Position numbers and translations under genes: made by a program
In this document: positions 1-7,456 of the stretch, in pieces
How the letters are laid out: each line of letters starts with the position of its first letter
Position numbering within the stretch: position 1 is the stretch's first letter
Assembly: GCA_031407985.1 (NCBI GenBank)
Contig: JANOJB010000127.1
Span: 1 to 64,000 of the forward strand
Length of the DNA stretch: 64,000 nt
Direction: 5' to 3'
DNA from: FEN-1088 sp031407985
GTDB taxonomy: Bacteria > Myxococcota_A > Polyangia > Fen-1088
Notes under the pieces: generated by a model
Seen by the model: only the letters and a program-made list of their open reading frames with translations
Database searches by the model: none
Told to the model about the DNA's origin: nothing

Positions 1-12
1 GCGGCTGCCTGA
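1..12 (+). CDS. 3' end of a gene cut by the window edge (tentative)
   Basis: The frame starting at base 1 reads three alanine codons and then TGA at 10-12, 14 bases before the next start codon. This could be the tail of an upstream gene in the same operon as the genes at 27-2608. Nothing about its function can be seen, and three codons are not proof of coding. Confidence 0.25.
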   Translation, partial: AAA

Positions 13-26
13 CCATTGCCGCACCC

Positions 27-1100
27 ATGACGTTCTCCCCACACGTTCGCCGGATCTTGATTCTGTTGTTCGCTTCCACGTTGGCCACGGGACGCGCATC
101 CTGGGCCGCGGCACCCGCCGCCGCGCCCGCTGGCGTTCCCACCACCCCGCCCTCGGCTCCCACCGCACCACCCGTGGCCAACGTCGGCAAGCCGACCATG
201 GCGCCGACTCCAGCAGCAAGAAACCCTGGCGCGCCGGCAGCCACTTCGGCACCGACGGCCCCCGCCGCGCCGTTGCCGCCGGCCCGCGCCGCGGATGCCA
301 TTCTGGCCGACGTCGTGGCGGCGTTGGGAGGCGCGCCCGCCATCGCGCGCCATCGTTCACTGCACACCAAGATGGAGATCACATTCAAGGGACTAGGGAT
401 CACGGGAACCGCCGAACATTACGGAGCGGTCGGAGACAAGGCGCTGACCATCACGTCGATTCCGAACCTGGCGTCCACCCGTGAAGGCAGCGACGGGACA
501 CGCTTCTGGTCCGAGGATCCGATCAACGGACTTCGCCTGCTGGAAGGCGCGGAGGCGGATCAGGCCCGCGTCGAGGTTGCCTGGAACGCCGAACTGCGCA
601 TGAAAGAACTGTTCGCGAAGATCGAAGCCAAGAACGAACTTGGCGACAACGGGCTGCGACTTGAATGCCTGACCCTGACACCGAAGGCCGGCCCCGCGAT
701 GACCCAATGTTTCGACGCCAAGACGCACCTGATGGCCCTTCAGCGCGGCGTGCGGTCGGGCCCGCAAGGTGACATGCCGTTCACCGCGCGCCTGTCCGAC
801 TGGAGGCCGGTCGGCGACATCAAGGTGGCGTATGCGACCGAGATGCAGGTGGGACCCTTGGCCTTCACGGGTCGTGTGACATCGGTCGAACTGGACGTGG
901 CGGTGGACGACGCGTTGTTCGCCGTCCCGGCCGCGGTGAAGGCCGCGGGCGGCGCCGGGGGCGCGGGTGGCGGAAAAAACAAGCCACGTGCCGCGAAATT
1001 CCTGCGCCCGGCAAAGCCGTTGACGGCGCCAAACACAACCCCAACACCGGCGGGGGCGCCCTCCCCAGCCGCCGCCCCGGGCGCGGCCGGTAAACGCTGA
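27..1100 (+). CDS. secreted protein with Pro/Ala-rich linker, function unknown
   Basis: 357 residues. Residues 1-28 form a signal peptide (two Arg, then LILLFASTLATG, then Ala-rich cleavage region). Residues 29-95 are a low-complexity Pro/Ala/Thr linker. Residues 96-310 form one folded-looking domain with alternating beta-type stretches, loosely reminiscent of outer-membrane lipoprotein-sorting folds; that resemblance is an impression. The last 45 residues are Gly/Lys/Pro-rich. The stop codon is 3 nt from the GTG of the BFD-type gene, so it is probably co-transcribed with the redox pair downstream. A periplasmic or envelope location is inferred from the signal peptide. No catalytic motif is visible. 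Confidence 0.7.
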   Translation: MTFSPHVRRILILLFASTLATGRASWAAAPAAAPAGVPTTPPSAPTAPPVANVGKPTMAPTPAARNPGAPAATSAPTAPAAPLPPARAADAILADVVAALGGAPAIARHRSLHTKMEITFKGLGITGTAEHYGAVGDKALTITSIPNLASTREGSDGTRFWSEDPINGLRLLEGAEADQARVEVAWNAELRMKELFAKIEAKNELGDNGLRLECLTLTPKAGPAMTQCFDAKTHLMALQRGVRSGPQGDMPFTARLSDWRPVGDIKVAYATEMQVGPLAFTGRVTSVELDVAVDDALFAVPAAVKAAGGAGGAGGGKNKPRAAKFLRPAKPLTAPNTTPTPAGAPSPAAAPGAAGKR

Positions 1101-1103
1101 TCC

Positions 1104-1415
1104 GTGCCACGCAAACTGATCCTCTGCCGGTGTGAGGACGTGACCGCCGCCGACGTGCAGCACGCGGTGGCGTCTGGCTACGCCGATTTGGAGGAGGTCA
1201 AGCGCTACACCGGATTCGGCACCGGACCTTGCCAGGGTAAGGAATGCCTGCGCGCCGTCACGCTGGCGATCGCGGCTGCTTCCGGTCGACCGCCCGAAAC
1301 CATGCGCCCGTTCACCACGCGGCCTCCGCTGTGTCCCACCGAGCTGAAGCTACTGGCCCGCGCCCACGCTCTGGTACCCGCGCCGGCCCCGGAAAAACCG
1401 AAGGGGGCGCGGTGA
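1104..1415 (+). CDS. BFD-type [2Fe-2S] ferredoxin-like subunit
   Basis: 103 residues with a GTG start directly after the upstream stop. Residues 8-48 carry the BFD (bacterioferritin-associated ferredoxin-like) pattern: C8-x-C10 near the N-terminus and C43-x4-C48 in a GPCQGKEC context, the four ligands of a [2Fe-2S] cluster. Stand-alone BFD proteins of about 100 residues are small subunits of multi-subunit FAD dehydrogenases (hydrogen cyanide synthase, D-hydroxyproline dehydrogenase, octopine/nopaline oxidase types). Its TGA overlaps the GTG of the FAD-enzyme gene (GTGA at 1412-1415), so translation is probably coupled and the two proteins are likely partners. The residues after about 65 are Pro-rich and not part of the cluster domain. 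Confidence 0.85.
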   Translation: MPRKLILCRCEDVTAADVQHAVASGYADLEEVKRYTGFGTGPCQGKECLRAVTLAIAAASGRPPETMRPFTTRPPLCPTELKLLARAHALVPAPAPEKPKGAR

Positions 1416-2608
1416 TCCCCTCCATCGCCCGCACCGCGCCGACGACGATCGCACCCACACCGCTGCCCCGATCGACGGATGTCGTGATCATCGGCGGCGG
1501 CATCATGGGTTTGGCCATCGCCTACAACCTGGCGCGCCTGGGCCTGACGCGCGTCACCGTGTTGGAGGAAAGCTACATCGCCTCGGGCGCCTCCGGCCGC
1601 AACGGTGGCGGGCTGCGACAGCAGTGGTCGACGGAGATGAACATTCGCCTGATGCGCGAATCGCTGGAGATCTGCGATGGATTCGCCAGGGACATGCACA
1701 TCAACATCTGGATGCGACAGGGTGGCTACCTGTTTCTGATTCGAACCGAAACCACCCGCGCCCAGGTCGAACGCAACATCGCGCTGCAAAACCGCTGCGA
1801 CGTCCCCACGCGGATGATCTCCACCGAAGACGCCCGTGCGATCGTCCCCGAGCTGGACACCGATCCGTTCGTGGCTGCGTCGTACAACCCCACCGACGCG
1901 GTGGTTTTTCCCTGGCCGTTCCTGTGGGGCTACGCGGGCGCGGCGACAAAACTGGGCGCGACCATTCACACCGGAACGGCCGTCACCGCCATCGAACGAA
2001 GCGGACAGGACTTCGTCGTTCACACCGCGCGCGGCAACATCACGGCCGGCCGCGTGGTCAACGCCGCCGGCGCCTGGTCGCCGCGCGTGGCCAGGTTGGT
2101 CGGGCTGACGCTGCCCGATTGGCCGGCGCGCCACGAAATCCTGTCGACCGAACCGTTGAAACCGTTCTTAAAACCGATGGTGTCGGTCCTGGAATCGGGC
2201 CTGTATTTTTCGCAGTCGATGCGCGGCGAACTGGTCGGCGGCATCACGCTGCCCGAACCCAAGACCGACGACATCCACATGGGCTCCCGTCTGGCGTTCC
2301 TGGAAGCGATGGCGGCGGGAATGACCGAGGTCATGCCCCGCCTCGGCGACGTGAAGGTCGTGCGGCAATGGGCGGGTCCCTACGATCTGACCACTGACGG
2401 CAACCCCATCGTCGGCGAGGCCCCCGGTCTCCCCGGATTTTTCCTGTGTTGCGGATTCATGGGGCACGGGTTCATGATGGCGCCGGTGGTCGCGCGCCAC
2501 TACGCGCTGCACATCGTCGGCCGCGAAACCCACCCCTTCTTTCACAAATGGCGTCTGGCCCGTTTCGCCGAAGGCGACGTTGAACCCGAAAGCATGATTA
2601 TCGGATAG
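1412..2608 (+). CDS. FAD-dependent amine/amino-acid oxidoreductase (SoxB/DAO family)
   Basis: 398 residues from the GTG at 1412, chosen because it overlaps the previous stop and places the FAD motif near the N-terminus; an in-frame ATG at 1244 would overlap most of the BFD gene. The dinucleotide-binding motif GGGIMGLAIAYNLA follows at about residues 26-39, with the family's GASGRNGGGLRQ segment after it. Near the C-terminus, VRQWAGPYDLTTDGNPIVGE and CCGFMGHGFMMAP match the D-amino-acid oxidase/sarcosine oxidase beta fold. Expected reaction: oxidation of a secondary amine such as sarcosine, proline or hydroxyproline, passing electrons through the BFD partner. The alpha subunit usual in such complexes is not seen here. 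Substrate is not deducible. Confidence 0.85.
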   Translation: MIPSIARTAPTTIAPTPLPRSTDVVIIGGGIMGLAIAYNLARLGLTRVTVLEESYIASGASGRNGGGLRQQWSTEMNIRLMRESLEICDGFARDMHINIWMRQGGYLFLIRTETTRAQVERNIALQNRCDVPTRMISTEDARAIVPELDTDPFVAASYNPTDAVVFPWPFLWGYAGAATKLGATIHTGTAVTAIERSGQDFVVHTARGNITAGRVVNAAGAWSPRVARLVGLTLPDWPARHEILSTEPLKPFLKPMVSVLESGLYFSQSMRGELVGGITLPEPKTDDIHMGSRLAFLEAMAAGMTEVMPRLGDVKVVRQWAGPYDLTTDGNPIVGEAPGLPGFFLCCGFMGHGFMMAPVVARHYALHIVGRETHPFFHKWRLARFAEGDVEPESMIIG

Positions 2609-2614
2609 GCAGCG

Positions 2615-3100
2615 TCAGCCTTGGCCGCCCTCATCCTCGCCTTCGGAGCCGACCAACCGCGAATAGATCAGCTGTCCCAGACTGCCGACCATCATCTTTT
2701 CAACCGAACGCTCCAACATGTCGCGTTCCTCGGGGCTGTCGTACACGAATCTGATCCCCATCCCCGGCTCGTGGTCCGCCGGCACGTGCGCCGGCGGTGG
2801 CTCTCCTTCGCGAATCACCCAGCGAACTTCCCCGCGCAGCTCGATCGGTTTCGCCGCCAGAGGGACCTGCAACTTGAACAGGAACACCGTTCCGATCTCC
2901 AACGGGCGATCGGTCTTGATGAACGTTCCCCCCTTCGAGATGTTCTTGGTGTAATCGTAGAGGAACGTGTTCAGCCGTTTGTACTCGACCTTCAGCTCGA
3001 TGGGCGCCCGCTGTTCGTCGCGTCGATCGTCGTCATCACCACCCGCGCCGCCGCCGTCTTTTTCGCCGCCTCCAACGTTCCGGTTTTCGCCGTCTGTCAT
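2615..3100 (-). CDS. PilZ domain protein (c-di-GMP binding)
   Basis: 161 residues. Residues 1-25 are an acidic Gly/Asp-rich lead. The PilZ domain covers about 26-135 and has both c-di-GMP signature elements: R27-x3-R31 and the N-x-S-x-x-G turn (NISKGG, 53-58). The segment GMGIRFVYDSPEER near residue 112 is typical of PilZ paralogues that are abundant in Myxococcus. It is likely a cytosolic receptor that changes partner activity when c-di-GMP binds. The gene is convergent with the oxidoreductase (6-base gap) and divergent from the metallopeptidase gene at 3143, leaving a 42-bp shared upstream region. Target pathway unknown. Confidence 0.88.
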   Translation of the reverse strand: MTDGENRNVGGGEKDGGGAGGDDDDRRDEQRAPIELKVEYKRLNTFLYDYTKNISKGGTFIKTDRPLEIGTVFLFKLQVPLAAKPIELRGEVRWVIREGEPPPAHVPADHEPGMGIRFVYDSPEERDMLERSVEKMMVGSLGQLIYSRLVGSEGEDEGGQG

Positions 3101-3142
3101 GCTGTCGCCGTCGCGGGTTTTGTCACATCTGGCCTGTAATCG

Positions 3143-5497
3143 ATGGTAGGCGCCGCACTATCAACCGTCAACGCGCACGCCGGCCGGCGCGTGTTGGTGT
3201 GGGCGATTCTGGCCGCGGTTTTGGCCCTGGTTCTGGATTTTGTCCCTCTGTTCAACCTGCTTGGCTACGACTTCTCATTCGCGTTGGGTTTGCTGGCCGC
3301 GCTGGCATCCGTTGATATCGGCTGCGGCGTCGCGAACGCGGCGCGCCGTCAGGCACGGCCCGTGGGCATTCTGCGCCTGGCCGGCCAGGCGATTGGTTTC
3401 TCGATCGCCATTCTGCTGCTTCCCCTGCTGTTTTCGACGCTGAACGCGTTCCGGATCCGCAACTGCAATTTCGCCGGCGGCCTGGCCTTCTTCGGGTTGT
3501 TGCCGGTCGCCACCGCGATCTACGGCGCTGGCGCCGGTCTGCTGGCCGGGCTGATCTTCCCGCGGCGCGGCCGCATGGTCGCGTTCGCGCTGCCCGTGTT
3601 GTCCGTGTTGTGGACTTTGCACCGGATGTACTTCGATCCCCCGGTCTTTGCCTACGATCCCTTCGGCGGCTATTTTCCGGGCCCGATCTACGACGAAGCG
3701 CTGCGACCGTCCCCAACGCTGCTGGCGTTTCGCCTGTGCAACCTGGTGTGGATCGCAAGCGCGCTGGCCGTCGCGGTTGCCGCCGGTCGCCCGCGCACAG
3801 ACGGTCCCGTCACGTTGGTCCCGGATCCGCGCCGCTGGCGCCGCGGTCCAACCCTGATCGCGGCGTCGCTGGTCGTGGTATCCGTGTTCCTGTTCACCGA
3901 GCGCGCCTCGCTGGGATTTCACCTTCGAACCCCCGATCTGCTGCGTATCCTGGACGGCGAACGGCGTTCGGCGCGCGTCATCCTCAGATATGCCACGGCC
4001 GCCGGAATTCCCGCCGTCGACCTGGATCTGACGATGACGGATCTGGATTTCCGCTACGACCAACTGCGCGATCTTTTTCACGTCGAGCCGGCCGGACCGA
4101 TCACGATCTATCAGTTCACCAACGGCGACGAAAAAAAACGCCTGGTCGGCGCGGGAACCACCCTGTACGCCAAGCCCTGGCGCCGCGAGATCTTCGTGCA
4201 GGCCGAATCATTTCCTTCGCACCGCCTGCGCCACGAGATGGCCCACGTGTTCGCCGCTTCATTCGGCGATCCGGTGTTCGGTGTCGCGCTGCGCATCCGG
4301 TGGAAGGGACCGCTGCCGATTCCCCGTCTGGCAAGCGGCCTGATTGAAGGAATCGCCGAGGCGGCGGACTTCACCGATCCCGACGGCGGATCGACCACGC
4401 ACCAGGAGGCCGCCGCCATCATCGCCGACGGGCGTGCGGCGCCGCTGTCCGATTTGATGGGCGCGGGATTCTCGACGATGTCGGGCGCGCGCGCGTACAC
4501 CATGGCCGGATCGTTCTGCCGCTACCTACTGGACACGCGGGGCGCCGACAGACTGCGCGATATCTATCATTCGGCCGGCGACTTCCAGGGCGTCTACGGC
4601 GCGTCGCTGGACGATCTGGAAGCCGAGTGGCGGGCTTTTCTGGGCAAGCAAACTCTGTCAGCGGAACAACGCGCCCGGGCGCGTGAGCAGTTTCGCCGGC
4701 CCGCCATCTTCAAGAAGATCTGCGCGCGCGAACAGGCGGCGCGCGTGGCGGAAGCCCGCGGCCTGATCGCAGCCGCGCCGGCGCGCGCGGTGCGCCTTCT
4801 GCAACAGACCTGCGACGACGATCCGGCCGAGCCGACATTCCGGATCGATCTGGGGCAGGCGACCGCAGCCAACGGAGATCCCACGCGCGCGCTGATCCTG
4901 CTGGCCGCGGTCGACCGCGATGGCACGGTCACCGCCCCGGTCAGGGCGCGCGCCGCCGGAGTCAGGGCTGGCATTCAGTTTCACCTGGGGGATTTCGACA
5001 ACGCGCGCTCCGCGCTGCGCGACATCCTGGCGGCAGCCACCGACGAAGGGGAACGACGCCAGGCGGCGGCGAAACTACGGGCACTCGACGATGAACCGGC
5101 GCGCCGAACGCTGGGACGGGCCCTGTTTGGGAACGACGTGACCGGCGCGCTGGATCCCGTGCTGTCTTTCTTCCTGCTGTCGGAGTTCGCGCGCCTTCAC
5201 CCCGACGATGCGTTGGGACCGTACCTGGTGGGAAGGCAGCTGGTGCCACGCGATTCGCAGCTGGCCCTGTCACACCTGCGCGCGGCGTGTGACGGATCAT
5301 TCCCGGGCCGCGCTCTGTCGAGCGATTTTCGGCGCGAATGCCTGCGCATGACGATGCTGGCGGCCTACCGGGCCGGCGATCTGGGACGCAGCCATGCGGC
5401 GGCGCGGGCCCTGGGCGACGAATCCACCGACGAATCCGAACGCTTGCGCTCGGCCGATTTTCTGGCCCGTATCGCCTGGCGCCAGTCCAAGGAATGA
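3143..5497 (+). CDS. membrane-embedded zinc metallopeptidase with C-terminal helical repeats
   Basis: 784 residues. The N-terminal 255 residues hold six or seven hydrophobic helices (about 18-36, 43-60, 85-103, 112-137, 145-160, 198-214, 237-252). A soluble domain follows with the zincin motif HEMAH (H364, E365, H368) and a downstream acidic helix (IEGIAEA, E402/E406), the layout of gluzincin MA-clan peptidases. Residues from about 500 to 784 look like irregular TPR-type helical repeats. The start was chosen as the first ATG before the first membrane helix. The combination suggests an envelope protease whose repeats bind substrates or partners. No standard family name could be given from sequence alone; substrate unknown. 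Confidence 0.7.
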   Translation: MVGAALSTVNAHAGRRVLVWAILAAVLALVLDFVPLFNLLGYDFSFALGLLAALASVDIGCGVANAARRQARPVGILRLAGQAIGFSIAILLLPLLFSTLNAFRIRNCNFAGGLAFFGLLPVATAIYGAGAGLLAGLIFPRRGRMVAFALPVLSVLWTLHRMYFDPPVFAYDPFGGYFPGPIYDEALRPSPTLLAFRLCNLVWIASALAVAVAAGRPRTDGPVTLVPDPRRWRRGPTLIAASLVVVSVFLFTERASLGFHLRTPDLLRILDGERRSARVILRYATAAGIPAVDLDLTMTDLDFRYDQLRDLFHVEPAGPITIYQFTNGDEKKRLVGAGTTLYAKPWRREIFVQAESFPSHRLRHEMAHVFAASFGDPVFGVALRIRWKGPLPIPRLASGLIEGIAEAADFTDPDGGSTTHQEAAAIIADGRAAPLSDLMGAGFSTMSGARAYTMAGSFCRYLLDTRGADRLRDIYHSAGDFQGVYGASLDDLEAEWRAFLGKQTLSAEQRARAREQFRRPAIFKKICAREQAARVAEARGLIAAAPARAVRLLQQTCDDDPAEPTFRIDLGQATAANGDPTRALILLAAVDRDGTVTAPVRARAAGVRAGIQFHLGDFDNARSALRDILAAATDEGERRQAAAKLRALDDEPARRTLGRALFGNDVTGALDPVLSFFLLSEFARLHPDDALGPYLVGRQLVPRDSQLALSHLRAACDGSFPGRALSSDFRRECLRMTMLAAYRAGDLGRSHAAARALGDESTDESERLRSADFLARIAWRQSKE

Positions 5498-5568
5498 AGG
5501 TCCTGGAGTCACCCAAAAGTCCTTCGATTGAATGAGCGCCGCTTTACTGTCGTCCGGGAGATGCCACA

Positions 5569-6054
5569 ATGTTCGCGATGCAAGGTCTCACGCCTCCTCC
5601 GCGGCTTCCTTCCGCGCCAACGCGGAACTCGTACTCAACCGCGATCGCGGCGGCCATCGTGACGTCGATTTTGGCGCTGGTACTGACGGCGTCGACGACG
5701 GCGTTCGCCGATCCCACCGTGCCCCTGTCGCCACCGCCGGCGGCGCCACCGTCTGCGGTCGAAGCGTTGCCGTCGGTTTCCGAAGAAGCGACGGTAGAGG
5801 CGACGGTTCCCACGCCCATCGTCCCCCCCGCAACTCAGCCGCCGCCTCCCGCCACGGCCGCGCCCCCCACAAACCTCGCGTTTGATATCGCGACGACCGC
5901 CCCAGTCGCCCAGGAACCGGACCCGCCGATCTTCGAAAAATGGTGGTTCTGGACCGCGATTGGGGCCTTTGCCGTGACCGCCGTGGTCATCGTCGCGACG
6001 TCATCCGGTCCCACTCCGCCCAGAACCGACCTCGGAAACATGACTGCCTTCTAG
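5569..6054 (+). CDS. small envelope protein with Pro-rich core and C-terminal W-F-W membrane segment
   Basis: 161 residues. An N-terminal hydrophobic segment (about 26-45) looks like an export signal or anchor. Residues 48-125 are Pro/Ala/Thr-rich and probably disordered. At about 132-152 a second membrane helix begins with KWWFWTAIGAFAV, followed by a short Pro-rich tail ending TDLGNMTAF. This C-terminal module resembles the ends of many myxobacterial TPR or PEGA proteins, but here no TPR or PEGA domain precedes it. The gene at 43792 carries a similar module. It precedes the lipoprotein gene at 6073 by 18 bases and is probably in the same transcript. Function unknown. Confidence 0.65.
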   Translation: MFAMQGLTPPPRLPSAPTRNSYSTAIAAAIVTSILALVLTASTTAFADPTVPLSPPPAAPPSAVEALPSVSEEATVEATVPTPIVPPATQPPPPATAAPPTNLAFDIATTAPVAQEPDPPIFEKWWFWTAIGAFAVTAVVIVATSSGPTPPRTDLGNMTAF

Positions 6055-6072
6055 ATATCAAGGAGCAAAAAC

Positions 6073-7437
6073 TTGCCCCGTTCATTTCGCCGAGATCGCC
6101 GGACAACCGGTTTGGTCCCCCTGATCGTCGCCGCGGGCCTTATCGCCGCGACATCGTGTTCTCACGATTCGTACCTGGTTGTCACGCTGATCTCCGGCGA
6201 CGGTATGTTCGCCGGCGTTGGGTTGGTCGATGTGAAGGTTCAAAGCGGCACTGAAACCAAGACGCTCCGCTACGACACCAGGAGCCAGGAGATCACTTTC
6301 AGCGCCACGACTAGAAAAACGCTGTCGGTCGCGTTTACCCCCGGCCAATCCGGTCCCGTTGACCTGACCGTGACCGTTCGCCAATCGGACGGTACCTGCA
6401 TCGGAACCGGCTCGGCGACCAATCAGATGATCAAGAAGGCCGATCTATCGTCGGTGACGGTCACGGTGTTTCACGTCTGCCTGGACGCGGACGCCGGAAC
6501 GACGCCGGACGCGGGTGCCGATGGTGGCGTTACATTCATGGGCTGCGATCCCGCTAATCCCGAGGCCATGTGCCAGGGCAATCAAACCTGTTTCGTGAAC
6601 TGCGCGACCAACAGGGGCATGTGCATCGCGGGTGGCCAGAAGGGCCCGGGCGAAACCTGCGTGACCAACAACGACTGTATGCCCGGAACACAGTGTTTTG
6701 ACTACAGCGGAGTGCCGGGCTGCGCGACCGGAACCAAGATCTGCTTGAAGTTTTGCAGCGGCGACAACCAATGCGCGCCGGGCGGCACCGGAAGCGGTGG
6801 TGCGATCGGAAGCGGAGGCACGACCGGAACCGCGGGAACCTCTGGATCCGCCGGTGCGTCGGGATCCGCCGGCGCGTCAGGATCCGCCGGCGCGTCAGGA
6901 TCCGCCGGTGCGGCGGGATCCGCCGGTGCGTCAGGATCCGCCGGTGCGTCAGGATCCGCCGGCGCGTCAGGATCCGCCGGTACGGCGGGATCCGCCGGCG
7001 GCAGTGGGACCACGGGTGGGTCAGGCGGCGCTGGAACGGCCGGCTCCAATGCCGTCGTCAGCGCCTGCCGCAATCCGGTGGTCTGCAGTTCCACCGTCAC
7101 CACGTCTTACAAGACATGCACTTTCGCTTGCGATCCGCGCGGCGACGCAACCAAGGGATGCCCGGCGGGTCTTGTTTGCTTGCTCTATCGGGATCCCGTT
7201 CCCGGCAAGCCCGACAGCCCCGACTGCGGCTGCCGCGAGCCCTCGCGGACAGGTATCGATGATACCGCGTGTACGTCGTCCGCCATGTGTGCCCCCGGGC
7301 ACATCTGCAACATGATGGGCGGTATGTTGGCTTGCCGGAAGCTGTGCAGAATGGATTCTCCCGCGGACTGCCCCGCCCCACGGACCTGCAATGCCCTGCA
7401 AAACGTTTCGGTTTTCGGCGTCTGCGTCGGCATGTAG
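6073..7437 (+). CDS. Cys-rich surface lipoprotein with GASGSA repeat linker
   Basis: 454 residues from a TTG start supported by an AAGGAG ribosome-binding site at about 6060-6065. The lead peptide ends in a lipobox-like ATSC (Cys29). Residues 30-150 form a beta-rich domain of the type seen in myxobacterial lipoproteins. Two Cys-rich regions (about 157-235 and 335-454, many CxxC-like spacings) flank a Gly/Ser/Thr linker. The linker holds nine exact-length 18-bp units encoding GASGSA (6844-7005). The cysteines suggest disulfide-stabilised modules outside the cytoplasm. Surface display is inferred from the lipobox and linker. No enzymatic motif is visible. Confidence 0.75.
   Translation: MPRSFRRDRRTTGLVPLIVAAGLIAATSCSHDSYLVVTLISGDGMFAGVGLVDVKVQSGTETKTLRYDTRSQEITFSATTRKTLSVAFTPGQSGPVDLTVTVRQSDGTCIGTGSATNQMIKKADLSSVTVTVFHVCLDADAGTTPDAGADGGVTFMGCDPANPEAMCQGNQTCFVNCATNRGMCIAGGQKGPGETCVTNNDCMPGTQCFDYSGVPGCATGTKICLKFCSGDNQCAPGGTGSGGAIGSGGTTGTAGTSGSAGASGSAGASGSAGASGSAGAAGSAGASGSAGASGSAGASGSAGTAGSAGGSGTTGGSGGAGTAGSNAVVSACRNPVVCSSTVTTSYKTCTFACDPRGDATKGCPAGLVCLLYRDPVPGKPDSPDCGCREPSRTGIDDTACTSSAMCAPGHICNMMGGMLACRKLCRMDSPADCPAPRTCNALQNVSVFGVCVGM
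6844..7005 (+). repeat. nine-copy 18-bp in-frame tandem repeat
   Basis: Nine units begin with GGATCC at exactly 18-base intervals: 6844, 6862, 6880, 6898, 6916, 6934, 6952, 6970 and 6988. Variation is almost confined to one or two positions per unit. The period is a multiple of three, so copy-number change would lengthen or shorten the GASGSA linker of the lipoprotein without a frameshift. There are no unique spacers, so this is not a CRISPR array. Confidence 0.95.
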
Positions 7438-7456
7438 CGTCGCACTAGGAACAGTC

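Noticed and set aside
6844..7005. CRISPR-like repeat array
   Set aside because: Repeats are in-frame coding units of 18 bases without spacers.
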